This document shows, piece by piece, positions 28,049 to 36,647 of a stretch of 64,000 bases of DNA. Below the pieces are notes generated by a model that was not told the origin of the DNA, did not search any database, and saw only the letters and a list, made by a program, of their open reading frames with translations. Where the stretch lies: assembly GCA_943371535.1 (NCBI GenBank), contig CALRVE020000010.1, positions 1-64,000 on the forward strand. The letters are read 5' to 3'. The DNA is from UBA1930 sp943371535. GTDB taxonomy: Bacteria > Bacteroidota > Bacteroidia > Chitinophagales > Chitinophagaceae. Positions within the stretch are counted from its first letter, which is position 1. The number at the start of each line of letters is the position of its first letter. Made by a program: the position numbers and the translations under genes.

Positions 28049-29335
28049 TTAAATCAAGTACCCAAACAAATTATTGTCTTTATTAATCTCCGAATAATCA
28101 ATCTGATAAGTCATCATTCGTTGTAATAAGGCATCATAATCATTTCTTGACGCAAGTTCAATGCCTACTAAAGCTGGGCCAGTTTCTTTATTTGTTTTTT
28201 GCATGTACTCAAAACGTGTAATGTCATCATTTGGTCCAAGTACATGATTTAAGAACTCTCTCAATGCACCAGGTCGTTGAGCAAATCGGACTAAGAAATA
28301 ATGCTTCAATCCTTCGTATTGCAAAGAACGTTCTTTTATTTCTGGCATACGATCAATATCGTTGTTGCTTCCACTTACAACGCATACAATTGTTTTGCCT
28401 TTAATGCCTTCTGCATAATCATCTAAGCAAGCAATACTCAATGCTCCTGCAGGTTCTACAACAATGGCATCTTCATTATATAGTTTTAAAATGGTTGAAC
28501 AAACTTTTCCTTCTGCAACCAAATGCATATCATCTAATACATCTTTACAAAAAGAAAATGTAATATCACCAATACGTTTTACAGCAGCTCCATCTACAAA
28601 ACGATCAATGTTTTCAACAGTTACAGGATGCCCAGCTTTTAATGCTTCAAACATGCTTGGTGCACCTTCAGGTTCCAAGCCAACAATTTTAGTTAAAGGA
28701 GAGAATGTTTTAAAATAACTACCAACGCCTGCACTTAATCCACCACCACCAACAGGAACAAAAACATAATCTATATTACTCAGTTCTTCTAAAATTTCTA
28801 CACCAACAGTTGCTTGTCCTTCTATGATTTTATAATCATCAAAAGGAGGAATGAACACCATATTGTTTTCTTGTGTGAACTGTTTGGCAGCAATAGCACA
28901 ATCATCGAATGTATCACCCACTAATTTTACTTCAATAAAATCTTCACCAAACATTTTTGTTTGATTCACTTTTTGTCGGGGTGTAATAATGGGCATGAAG
29001 ATTACACCTTTAGCTCCTAGTTTCTTACAACTGTATGCAAAGCCTTGAGCATGATTACCAGCACTTGCACAAACTACACCACGTTGCAATTGTTCTTGTG
29101 GTAAACTACTCATCATATTATAAGCACCACGTAATTTGTAAGAACGTACCACTTGTAAATCTTCACGTTTTAAATAAACATTGGCCTGATATTTTTTGCT
29201 CAAGCTATGACTTAAATGCAAAGGGGTTTTAACAGCAATTCCTGAAAGCCTTGTTGCTGCTGATTTGTAGTCGAGAGCCCTAACCCCTAAAGGGGGATTA
29301 TTTAAATCTATACTTTGCTTTGATGCTTCTTCCAT
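28049..29335 (-). CDS. ilvA: Threonine dehydratase (threonine ammonia-lyase)
   Basis: A PLP enzyme converting threonine to 2-oxobutanoate, the first step to isoleucine; 428 residues. The PLP lysine is in the family motif YLKREDLQVVRSYKLRGA. The phosphate loop VGGGGLSAG and substrate motif SAGNHAQG are present. The last 90 residues form the ACT-like domain (HYFLVRFAQRPGALREFL). It is the last gene of the minus-strand leu-ilv series. The N-terminal codons (NNPPLGVRAL, about residues 12-21) are formed by a copy of the palindromic repeat at 29277-29299. The core homology starts near SAATRLSGIAVKTPL. Confidence 0.96.
   Translation of the reverse strand: MEEASKQSIDLNNPPLGVRALDYKSAATRLSGIAVKTPLHLSHSLSKKYQANVYLKREDLQVVRSYKLRGAYNMMSSLPQEQLQRGVVCASAGNHAQGFAYSCKKLGAKGVIFMPIITPRQKVNQTKMFGEDFIEVKLVGDTFDDCAIAAKQFTQENNMVFIPPFDDYKIIEGQATVGVEILEELSNIDYVFVPVGGGGLSAGVGSYFKTFSPLTKIVGLEPEGAPSMFEALKAGHPVTVENIDRFVDGAAVKRIGDITFSFCKDVLDDMHLVAEGKVCSTILKLYNEDAIVVEPAGALSIACLDDYAEGIKGKTIVCVVSGSNNDIDRMPEIKERSLQYEGLKHYFLVRFAQRPGALREFLNHVLGPNDDITRFEYMQKTNKETGPALVGIELASRNDYDALLQRMMTYQIDYSEINKDNNLFGYLI
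29277..29299. repeat. GC-rich palindromic repeat inside the ilvA N-terminus
   Basis: CCCTAACCCCTAAAGGGGGA contains the shared palindrome CCCCTAAAGGGG and is read in frame as NPPLGVRA. Confidence 0.7.
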
Positions 29336-29442
29336 TTTTTTCTTATAAGAAATTAATTGAATACTTCTTATCTAAAAGGCTACCATGAAATGCTACTGTT
29401 TGTCCTCAAAAAATATTACTTCAATCTTGTGCATAATCTACT

Positions 29443-29471
29443 CCTTGTCCCCCTTTAGGGGATAGGGGATT
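29443..29471. repeat. GC-rich palindromic repeat between ilvC and ilvA
   Basis: TGTCCCCCTTTAGGGGATAG, followed by GGGAT, lies directly at the ilvC stop and is the same family as the other copies. A hairpin here could act in RNA processing or termination. Confidence 0.7.
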
Positions 29472-30954
29472 AAGCAACTGTATGAATCGCTTTCATAGCA
29501 GTCATTGCTTGCCTCAACACCTTACCAACAGCTTCAACTTCATGAGAACGAATGGCTTCATTTACTTCAATTAAAGTTTTGTTATCTACACCATTGTCTT
29601 TGCCTTCATTATAATTTTTACCAATTACATCCACATCGATTGTTTTCATAAAATCAGCAATCATTGGTTTTGCAGCATGATCAAATAAGTAACAACCATA
29701 CTCAGCAGTGTCAGAAATTACACGGTTCATTTCGAACAATTTTTTACGTGCAATGGTATTTGCAATAAGTGGTGTTTCGTGCAAACTTTCGTAGTAAGCA
29801 CTCTCTGCTTTAATACCAGATTGTACCATTGTTTCAAAAGCCAACTCAACACCGGCTCTTACAAAAGCAACCAACAATAATCCATTGTCAAAATATTCCT
29901 GCTCAGCAATTTTAGCATCGGTGGGAGCAGTTTTTTCGAATGCAGTTTCACCAGTTGCTGCTCTCCAGGTTAATAAATTTTTATCATCATTGGCCCAATC
30001 TTCCATCATGGTTTTAGAAAATTCTCCACTCATAATATCATCCTGATGTTTTTGAAATAATGGACGCCAAATGTTTTTTAATTCTTCACTCAAATCATAT
30101 GCTTTCAATTTTGCAGGGTTTGAAAGTCTGTCCATCATTGCAGTAATACCGCCTTGCTTCAATGCTTCAGTAATTACTTCCCAGCCATACTGAATAAGCT
30201 TTGCAGCATAAGCAGGATCAATGCCTTTCTCTACCATTTTATCAAAAGATACAATAGAACCAGTTTGCAATACACCACATAAAATAGTTTGCTCACCCAT
30301 TAAATCACTTTTTACCTCGGCAACAAAAGAAGATTTTAATACACCAGCTTTGTGACCTCCAGTGCCCGCAGCATAAGCTTTTGCTTGAGCTAAGCCTTTA
30401 CCTTCAGGATCATTTTCAGGATGCACTGCAATTAAAGTTGGTACACCAAATCCACGAACGTATTCTGCACGAACTTCTGAACCTGGACATTTTGGTGCAA
30501 CCATAATTACAGTTAAATCTTTACGTATTTGTGTGCCTTCTTCAACAATATTAAAGCCATGAGAATAGGAGAGTGTTGCTCCCTGTTTCATTAATGGCAT
30601 GATAGCTTTGATTACTGACGTATGTTGTTTGTCAGGTGTTAGGTTTAATACTAAATCTGCAGTTGGAATTAATTCTTCATAAGTACCAACAGTAAAACCA
30701 TTTTCTGTTGCACTTTTCCAAGATGCTCTTTTTTGATCTATTGCTTCTTTGCGTAAAGTATATGATACATCTAAGCCAGAGTCTCTTAAATTCAATCCTT
30801 GGTTTAAGCCTTGAGCCCCACAACCAACGATAACTATTTTTTTACCTTTTAATACATTTACGCCATCAACAAAATTGCTGCCATCTAAAAATTCACAAAC
30901 ACCTAATTGATTTAGTTTTTCTCTTAGTGAAAGTGTGTTAAAATAATTTGCCAT
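29470..30954 (-). CDS. ilvC: Ketol-acid reductoisomerase, long (class II) form
   Basis: This enzyme rearranges and reduces acetolactate and acetohydroxybutyrate with NADPH in valine and isoleucine synthesis. The ATG at 30954 gives MANYFNTLSLREKLNQLG, the usual N-terminus; an upstream in-frame TTG (30975) lies in a palindromic repeat. The product has 494 residues, matching the long E. coli-type enzyme. The dinucleotide motif is VGCGAQG, and LRKEAIDQKRASW carries the NADPH-phosphate-binding Arg/Ser residues. The acidic Mg-binding residues are in the duplicated C-terminal helical domain. Confidence 0.96.
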   Translation of the reverse strand: MANYFNTLSLREKLNQLGVCEFLDGSNFVDGVNVLKGKKIVIVGCGAQGLNQGLNLRDSGLDVSYTLRKEAIDQKRASWKSATENGFTVGTYEELIPTADLVLNLTPDKQHTSVIKAIMPLMKQGATLSYSHGFNIVEEGTQIRKDLTVIMVAPKCPGSEVRAEYVRGFGVPTLIAVHPENDPEGKGLAQAKAYAAGTGGHKAGVLKSSFVAEVKSDLMGEQTILCGVLQTGSIVSFDKMVEKGIDPAYAAKLIQYGWEVITEALKQGGITAMMDRLSNPAKLKAYDLSEELKNIWRPLFQKHQDDIMSGEFSKTMMEDWANDDKNLLTWRAATGETAFEKTAPTDAKIAEQEYFDNGLLLVAFVRAGVELAFETMVQSGIKAESAYYESLHETPLIANTIARKKLFEMNRVISDTAEYGCYLFDHAAKPMIADFMKTIDVDVIGKNYNEGKDNGVDNKTLIEVNEAIRSHEVEAVGKVLRQAMTAMKAIHTVA

Positions 30955-30967
30955 ATCTTTTTTGTTT

Positions 30968-30995
30968 GCCCCCAACCCCTAAAGGGGAGTTGGAG
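30968..30995. repeat. GC-rich palindromic repeat upstream of ilvC
   Basis: CCCCCAACCCCTAAAGGGGA ends about 14 bases from the ilvC start and contains CCCCTAAAGGGG. Confidence 0.7.
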
Positions 30996-31010
30996 AGATT
31001 TGTAATTTAT

Positions 31011-31067
31011 TTTTATGTACTTAGCTTTAGAATATCTATTGAACACCTGTTGCGTCGCACACTTCAA
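31011..31067. repeat. About 55-base intergenic repeat (GCGTCGCACACTTCAA family)
   Basis: This copy and 35481-35536 share ATGTACTTAGCTTT, then TCTATTGA and GCGTCGCACACTTCAA in the same order and spacing. The two lie in different gaps of the ilv operon. Confidence 0.65.
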
Positions 31068-31150
31068 CTTTATAACAATATTTAGCTTTTCAGAATAAGG
31101 GTTAATACATTTAGATAATTTAGACATAAAAGAAAATCCGTTTTAATCTT

Positions 31151-31175
31151 TCTCATCTGTGTTATCCGTGTTCCA
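31151..31175. repeat. CATCTGTGTTATCCGTGTTCCA repeat
   Basis: The sequence TCATCTGTGTTATCCGTGTT lies just after the ilvN stop. A related tract at 62974-63038 repeats ATCCGTGTCATCTGTGTTCC. This is a dispersed intergenic repeat of unknown role. Confidence 0.5.
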
Positions 31176-31180
31176 ATTTG

Positions 31181-31822
31181 TTACATGCTAAATACTGCTT
31201 CCCCTTCATTCAAATATTCGTTTTCAATTACTTCTTCACCGGGTGTTATCGCTTCAAATTCTTTTAGCTTTTCATGAAAACCTTTGCTGTTTTTAATGAT
31301 TGCTACTCTTGCACTTCTTACAAATTCAATAAGGCCATAGGGTTCTAAAACTTTTACTAAGTTTTCTGTTTCTTCTCTATGTCCTGTTACTTGAAATACG
31401 GTATAATCATTTCTAATTACAACTGTATTGGCTCCATGCTGACGTAAGAGTCTTTCCACTTTCACTTCAGATGCAATAATTGCGGTTGGCACTTTGTACA
31501 ATGCCATTTCCTGCCAAATGATTTCTTCATTGTTGTTGTAATAAGCTTTTAAAACTTCTACTTGCTTTTCAATTTGGCGGCATAATTTTTTAATTACCTC
31601 TTCAGTTTCGTTTACCACAATAGTGAAACGATGTACACTGTCTACTTCGGTTGGTGAAGTATTTAAACTATCAATATTAATTTTTCGTCGAGAAAAAATA
31701 ATGGCAATACGATTAAGTAAACCAACCTGATTTTCTGTATAAACTGTTATTGTATATTCTTGATGCCCCCCAGCCCCTAAAGGGGAGTTTTGAAGCTTGT
31801 TAACTTGTTGTGAGTGGCTCAT
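31181..31822 (-). CDS. ilvN: Acetolactate synthase small (regulatory) subunit
   Basis: The regulatory subunit of acetohydroxyacid synthase, giving valine feedback control to the IlvB subunit. The ACT domain begins at about residue 23 (YTITVYTENQVGLLNRIAIIF), followed by the C-terminal ACT-like half; 213 residues in all. Residues 11-19 (QNSPLGAGG) are encoded by a palindromic repeat at 31765-31788 that sits between the start codon and the conserved domain. It lies 138 bases downstream of ilvB. Confidence 0.94.
   Translation of the reverse strand: MSHSQQVNKLQNSPLGAGGHQEYTITVYTENQVGLLNRIAIIFSRRKINIDSLNTSPTEVDSVHRFTIVVNETEEVIKKLCRQIEKQVEVLKAYYNNNEEIIWQEMALYKVPTAIIASEVKVERLLRQHGANTVVIRNDYTVFQVTGHREETENLVKVLEPYGLIEFVRSARVAIIKNSKGFHEKLKEFEAITPGEEVIENEYLNEGEAVFSM
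31765..31788. repeat. GC-rich palindromic repeat inside the ilvN N-terminus
   Basis: CCCCAGCCCCTAAAGGGGAG is read in frame on the minus strand as NSPLGAGG. It contains CCCCTAAAGGGG. Confidence 0.7.
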
Positions 31823-31855
31823 ATTTTGATTTTAAATGTTCAATTTATATTCTTT

Positions 31856-31880
31856 AGTTGCAGTGTGCGACGCAACTGCA
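31856..31880. repeat. Inverted copy of the GCGTCGCAC intergenic repeat
   Basis: AGTTGCAGTGTGCGACGCAA is the reverse complement of the GCGTCGCACAC core. It has flanking GTTGC/GCAAC arms and lies in the ilvB-ilvN gap. Confidence 0.5.
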
Positions 31881-31930
31881 GTTTGGTTTTATTCTGGTGT
31901 TGATAACAAAAAATATTTTCTCCTTCCTTT

Positions 31931-31959
31931 AGCCCTTCCTTTGGAGGGGTTGGGGAGGC
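31931..31959. repeat. Variant GC-rich palindromic repeat between ilvB and ilvN
   Basis: CCCTTCCTTTGGAGGGGTTG, followed by GGGAGGC, is a diverged member of the same family and lies at the ilvB stop. Confidence 0.5.
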
Positions 31960-31960
31960 T

Positions 31961-33727
31961 TTAAATTTCTTCTTTACTCAATACAATTTCAGCAACGCCT
32001 CTTCCTTGTGGAACCATTGGAAATACATTGTCTTCTTTACCCACTTCAACTTCTAATAAATATGCTCCTTGATGATTGAGCATTGTTGATAATGCATTTT
32101 TCAAATCTTCACGTTTAGCAATACTGTTTCCTGGAATGTTGTAACCTTTGGCAACTTGCACAAAATCTGGACTAGCAATGTCAACAAACGAATAGCGTTT
32201 GTCATGAAATAATTGCTGCCATTGCCGAACCATACCTAAGAAATGATTATTGAGAATGAGAATTTTTACATCAATTTCAGTTTGCATAATGGTACCCAAT
32301 TCTTGAATCGTCATTTGAATGCCACCATCGCCAATGATGGCTACTACTGTACGTTCAGGAGCTCCATATTTGGCACCAATAGCAGCAGGTAAAGCAAACC
32401 CCATTGTGCCTGCACCACCAGAAGTAATGTTGCTTTTAGATTGATTAAATTTTGCATAACGGCATGCCACCATTTGATGCTGACCAACATCGGTTACAAT
32501 AATTGCATTGCCACCAGTGAGTTCGTTTAATGTATTGATGACTTCGCCCATGGTCATTGAATCGGTTGTTGGATGTAATTCTTTGTTGATGCAAACTGTT
32601 TCTTCTTTTTGTTTATACTCATTGAAACGCTGCAACCATTGAGGATAACATTTAGTTTCTAGCAACTCTGTAAGCATGGGTAATGTTTCTTTACAATCGC
32701 CCCAAACAGGAACGGTTGTTTGAACATTTTTATCAATTTCAGCAGGGTCAATATCTAAATGAATAACCTTTGCCTGCTTTGCATATTTATCTAAACGACC
32801 AGTTACACGATCATCAAAACGCATACCAACAGCAATTAAAACATCACATTCATTGGTTAAGACATTGGGGCCATAATTGCCGTGCATGCCTAACATGCCA
32901 ACGTTTAAAGGATGCTCAGTTTCTAAAGCACTTAAGCCCAGAATAGTCCAAGCAGCTGGGATCCCAGCTTTTTCTATGAAAGCTTTAAACTCTTTTTCTG
33001 CCTTACCCAAAATAACCCCTTGCCCAAAAATTACAAATGGTTGTTTGGCTTCGTTAATTAGTTTAGCTGCTTCTTCTAAATAGGATTTTCTAATAATTGG
33101 TTTTGGGCGATAACTACGAATATGTTCACACTTTTTATAGCCAGCATAATCAAATTTTTGTAACTGAGCGTTTTTGGTAATATCTATCAATACAGGGCCT
33201 GGCCTGCCTGTGCCAGCAATATAAAATGCTTTAGCTAAAACAGCTGGAATCTCATTTGCGTCAGTAACCTGATAATTCCATTTTGTAACAGGTGTTGTAA
33301 TGTTGATTACATCTACTTCCTGAAAAGCATCGGTACCTAACAAATGAGCAAACACTTGTCCTGTAATACAAACTACTGGTGTGCTGTCAATCATTGCATC
33401 TGCTAATCCTGTAACTAAGTTTGTTGCACCTGGTCCACTTGTAGCAAACGTTACACCAACCTTACCACTGCTTCTTGCATAACCTTGAGCTGCATGTATG
33501 CCACCTTGTTCATGACGAACAAGAATGTGTTTGAGTTGATCATGATAATCATATAATGCATCATAGATTGGCATAATTGCACCACCTGGATAACCAAATA
33601 CTGTATCTACACCTTCGGCAACTAAAGCTTCAAGGACAGCTTGTGAGCCACTGATGCTCTCAATCTCTGAAGTGGTGATATTTGTTTTTTGTTCAGGCTT
33701 TTCAATAGTTTCAGTCAAAGTACTCAT
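31961..33727 (-). CDS. ilvB: Acetolactate synthase large (catalytic) subunit
   Basis: A thiamine-diphosphate and FAD enzyme that condenses pyruvate with pyruvate or 2-oxobutanoate; 588 residues. The catalytic glutamate is in RHEQGGIHAAQGYARSSG. The ThDP-Mg motif starts at GDGGIQMTIQELGT and ends at ILNNHFLGMVRQWQ. It lies between ilvD and ilvN in the ilv operon, with IlvN encoded 138 bases downstream as its partner. Confidence 0.97.
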   Translation of the reverse strand: MSTLTETIEKPEQKTNITTSEIESISGSQAVLEALVAEGVDTVFGYPGGAIMPIYDALYDYHDQLKHILVRHEQGGIHAAQGYARSSGKVGVTFATSGPGATNLVTGLADAMIDSTPVVCITGQVFAHLLGTDAFQEVDVINITTPVTKWNYQVTDANEIPAVLAKAFYIAGTGRPGPVLIDITKNAQLQKFDYAGYKKCEHIRSYRPKPIIRKSYLEEAAKLINEAKQPFVIFGQGVILGKAEKEFKAFIEKAGIPAAWTILGLSALETEHPLNVGMLGMHGNYGPNVLTNECDVLIAVGMRFDDRVTGRLDKYAKQAKVIHLDIDPAEIDKNVQTTVPVWGDCKETLPMLTELLETKCYPQWLQRFNEYKQKEETVCINKELHPTTDSMTMGEVINTLNELTGGNAIIVTDVGQHQMVACRYAKFNQSKSNITSGGAGTMGFALPAAIGAKYGAPERTVVAIIGDGGIQMTIQELGTIMQTEIDVKILILNNHFLGMVRQWQQLFHDKRYSFVDIASPDFVQVAKGYNIPGNSIAKREDLKNALSTMLNHQGAYLLEVEVGKEDNVFPMVPQGRGVAEIVLSKEEI

Positions 33728-33766
33728 AATGATATTTTTAGAGTCTTAAAATATATTTGTATTTCT

Positions 33767-33788
33767 TTCCCTCTTTCGGGTACAGGGG
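33767..33788. repeat. Degenerate GC-rich repeat between ilvD and ilvB
   Basis: TTCCCTCTTTCGGGTACAGG, followed by GG, lies at the ilvD stop. It is only loosely related to the CCCCTAAAGGGG family. Confidence 0.3.
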
Positions 33789-35471
33789 TTATTCATCAGT
33801 TACGCATCCTTCAGCAGCAGTCTTGACTAGTTTAGCATATTTATAAAGGATACCTCTAGTAGCTTTTAATGCAGGTTGTTGCCAGATTTTTTTACGTTCT
33901 GCAATAGTTTCTTCACTAACCTTTAGGTTGATAGTATTATTCACTGCATCGATTTCTATAATGTCATCATCTTCAACTAAACCAATTAAACCGCCATCAA
34001 AAGCTTCTGGCGTAATATGACCAACAACAAATCCATGTGTTCCACCACTAAATCTTCCATCGGTAATTAATGCCACTGATTTGCCCAAACCTGCACCAAT
34101 AATAGCACTGGTAGGTTTCAACATTTCAGGCATGCCTGGTGCACCACGTGGACCAATGTATCTAATCACTACAACATTGCCAGCATTTACTTTGCCATTT
34201 TGTATGCCAGCAATAAGGTCTTTTTCTGCATCAAATACTCTAGCTGTTCCTTCAAACCGTTCTCCTTCTTTTCCAGAAATTTTTGCAACACTTCCTCCTG
34301 TAGCAAGGTTGCCATACAATATTTGTAAATGCCCTGTTGCTTTTAAAGGTGTTTCTAATGGCAGAATTATTTTTTGTTCATCAAAATTTAAGTCCTTTGC
34401 TTCTGAAAGATTTTCTGCTACAGTTTTACCTGTAGCTGTTAAGCAATCCCCATGTAATAATCCCTTGCTGTATAAGTATTTCATTACACTTGGAACACCT
34501 CCGTGTTTATGCAAATCTTCCATTAAGTATTTCCCACTTGGTTTAAAGTCGGCCAATACTGGAACTTTATTGCTAATTGATTGGAAGTCGTCTTGCGTCA
34601 CCTCCACACCAACACTTTTTGCCATTGCTATTAAATGTAATACTGCATTGGTGCTTCCACCTAATACCATGATTACTGTAATGGCATTTTCAAATGCTTT
34701 ACGTGTCATGATATCGCTAGGCTTAATGTCTTTTTCTAATAATAGCTTAATTGCTTTACCAATAGCTGCACATTCTTTTTGCTTGTCTTCACTTAAAGCA
34801 GGGTTGCTGCTAGAGTATGGTAAACTCATGCCCAATGCCTCTATTGCACTAGCCATAGTATTGGCTGTGTACATGCCACCACATGCACCTGCACCAGGGC
34901 AACTGTGTTGCACAATTCCTTTAAAATCGACTTCACTTAAATTGCCTGCAATTTTTTGTCCCAATGCTTCAAACGCAGAAACAATATTTAAATCTTCACC
35001 TTTATAATGTCCGTGTGCAATGGTTCCACCATATAACATAATCGATGGACGATTCAATCTGCCCATTGCCATTACTGTTCCAGGCATATTTTTATCGCAA
35101 CCTGGAATGCCTACAATTGCATCATAATATTGAGCACCTGCATTGGTTTCTATACTATCGGCAATTACATCTCTGCTTACTAAACTATAACGCATACCAT
35201 CAGTTCCCATGCTTATTCCATCACTTACGCCAATAGTGTAAAAACGCAATCCCAGCAAGCCTTCTGTGGCATTGATGCTTGTCTTTACACTGTCGTTCAA
35301 ATCGTTTAAGTGCATGTTACAAGGATTGCCATCCCAACCCATACTAACAATTCCAACCTGTGCTTTTTTAAAATCTTCTTCTTTAAAGCCAATGGCATAA
35401 TACATTGCTTGAGCTGCAGGTTGAGTTACGTCTTGTGTTAATGTTTTTGAGTATTTATTTAGTTCTGACAT
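33789..35471 (-). CDS. ilvD: Dihydroxy-acid dehydratase
   Basis: An iron-sulfur enzyme that dehydrates dihydroxy-acids to the 2-oxo precursors of valine and isoleucine; 560 residues. Cluster cysteines are in GIPGCDKNMPG and HSCPGAGACGGMYTANTM. The C-terminal swivelling domain shows GRFSGGTHGFVVGHITPEA. It follows ilvE by 87 bases in the same operon. Confidence 0.97.
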   Translation of the reverse strand: MSELNKYSKTLTQDVTQPAAQAMYYAIGFKEEDFKKAQVGIVSMGWDGNPCNMHLNDLNDSVKTSINATEGLLGLRFYTIGVSDGISMGTDGMRYSLVSRDVIADSIETNAGAQYYDAIVGIPGCDKNMPGTVMAMGRLNRPSIMLYGGTIAHGHYKGEDLNIVSAFEALGQKIAGNLSEVDFKGIVQHSCPGAGACGGMYTANTMASAIEALGMSLPYSSSNPALSEDKQKECAAIGKAIKLLLEKDIKPSDIMTRKAFENAITVIMVLGGSTNAVLHLIAMAKSVGVEVTQDDFQSISNKVPVLADFKPSGKYLMEDLHKHGGVPSVMKYLYSKGLLHGDCLTATGKTVAENLSEAKDLNFDEQKIILPLETPLKATGHLQILYGNLATGGSVAKISGKEGERFEGTARVFDAEKDLIAGIQNGKVNAGNVVVIRYIGPRGAPGMPEMLKPTSAIIGAGLGKSVALITDGRFSGGTHGFVVGHITPEAFDGGLIGLVEDDDIIEIDAVNNTINLKVSEETIAERKKIWQQPALKATRGILYKYAKLVKTAAEGCVTDE

Positions 35472-35480
35472 TGTTATTTT

Positions 35481-35536
35481 TTTATGTACTTAGCTTTTGA
35501 ATTTCTATTGAGCTGTAGTGGCGTCGCACACTTCAA
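35481..35536. repeat. About 55-base intergenic repeat, second copy
   Basis: It shares ATGTACTTAGCTTTTGAAT, TCTATTGA and GCGTCGCACACTTCAA with the copy at 31011-31067. Confidence 0.65.
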
Positions 35537-35558
35537 GGGTTTGTTCTTTACTAGCCAA

Positions 35559-36446
35559 TTATGCTTTCTCTAAAACAAACTGTTGCTCTAAAACTTTTGC
35601 TTTATATGCTTTTTGAATAATAGCACTTAAACTATCTTCCCAATCTTTTTTAAACAATACATTATCTAGCGATTCTAGTGCAACAACTTCAGCTGCTGTG
35701 CCACAGAAGAATCCTGCATCAGCACCTCTCATTTCATTTGGTGTAAATAACTTTTCTACAACAGGAATATTTAGTTCTTTACATATTTCTATTACTGTAG
35801 CTCTGGTAATGCCTGGTAAAATATTACCCTTTGGAGGAGTATATACAACACCCTCTTTTTCATAAAAAATATTGGCTCCTGAACTTTCTGCAACAAAGCC
35901 TTGGCTGTCTAAAACCAATGCTTCATCAAAGCCATTGTCTTTTGCTTCTTGACAAGCTAGAATAGAGTTAACATAATGTCCACTTACTTTAGCATCTACA
36001 TGAAAAGCATTAGAATTTGGACGACAATAAGATGATGTTGCAATACGCATTTTATTGCTCATATAGCCATTTGTCCATTCCCATGCTTCAATGGCTAAAT
36101 AGCTTTCTTTGCCTTTAGATAAAGCCATATTGGGTGAACACAGTACAATTGGACGAACATAGGCATCGGTAAAGCCATTGCGTTTCAATACTTCATAGGT
36201 CAACTCAATGAGTTGATCTGTTGTGTAGTTGAAAGGAATTTTCATTACGTTAGCAGAATGAATTAATCTGTCGTAATGCTCTTTTGCTTTAAAAATTTTT
36301 GTACTCCCATTAATGGGGTAAGATCGAATTCCTTCAAATACTGCATAGCCATAGTGCAGGCTTTGACTGTACAAATCAGTTTTGGCTTCAGTTGCTTTTA
36401 AAAACTGACCATTGAAATAAATAATTGTGTTCTGGTTGTAGTACAT
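35559..36446 (-). CDS. ilvE: Branched-chain amino acid aminotransferase
   Basis: A class IV PLP aminotransferase making the final transfer to leucine, isoleucine and valine; 295 residues. The PLP lysine is at about residue 154 (DAKVSGHYVNSI). Family motifs EALVLDSQGFVAESSGANIF and PGITRATVIEI are present. It is the first gene after the attenuator-like leader at 36475-36632 and so the first structural gene under its control. Confidence 0.95.
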   Translation of the reverse strand: MYYNQNTIIYFNGQFLKATEAKTDLYSQSLHYGYAVFEGIRSYPINGSTKIFKAKEHYDRLIHSANVMKIPFNYTTDQLIELTYEVLKRNGFTDAYVRPIVLCSPNMALSKGKESYLAIEAWEWTNGYMSNKMRIATSSYCRPNSNAFHVDAKVSGHYVNSILACQEAKDNGFDEALVLDSQGFVAESSGANIFYEKEGVVYTPPKGNILPGITRATVIEICKELNIPVVEKLFTPNEMRGADAGFFCGTAAEVVALESLDNVLFKKDWEDSLSAIIQKAYKAKVLEQQFVLEKA

Positions 36447-36474
36447 TTTTTATAGTTTAATCATTGACAGGTAA

Positions 36475-36504
36475 TAAAAAACCCGCCTCTTATAGAGGCG
36501 GGTT
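36475..36504 (-). terminator. Attenuator terminator upstream of ilvE
   Basis: On the minus strand ACCCGCCTCT (36494-36503 region) and AGAGGCGGGT form a perfect 10-bp GC-rich stem with a 3-base ATA loop. TTTTTATT follows immediately. It lies 27 bases after the stop of an Ile/Val-rich leader ORF and about 30 bases before ilvE. That is the classic position of an amino-acid attenuator rather than of an end-of-operon terminator. Confidence 0.88.
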
Positions 36505-36530
36505 GTATGTTTAATTCGTTTGTATTTACA

Positions 36531-36632
36531 TCAACTAACACCTACATGCGAAGCAGGAACAATAATGACAACCACCACAATAATTATTGCGTTGATAATT
36601 GTAGTTGCACTATGTATTTTGCTTTGTAGCAT
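36531..36632 (-). CDS. ilv leader peptide (attenuation peptide)
   Basis: A 33-residue ORF starting ATG at 36632 and ending TGA at 36531, too short for usual gene calling. Residues 12-25 read IINAIIIVVVVIIV, that is seven Ile and five Val codons in fourteen, followed by PASHVGVS. The pattern closely resembles leader peptides of enterobacterial ilv operons, where ribosome stalling at uncharged Ile/Val codons prevents terminator formation. The stop is followed by a strong terminator hairpin and then ilvE. This is my own reading of the minus strand. Function is inferred from codon content and position. Confidence 0.85.
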   Translation of the reverse strand: MLQSKIHSATTIINAIIIVVVVIIVPASHVGVS

Positions 36633-36647
36633 AAGATGTTTGTTGAA

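Noticed and set aside
30955..30975. TTG start for ilvC within the palindromic repeat
   Set aside because: The family N-terminus MANYFNTLSLREK begins at the ATG at 30954.
34081..35007. A 308-codon plus-strand open frame opposite ilvD
   Set aside because: It is antisense to conserved ilvD codons and has no recognisable motif or promoter.
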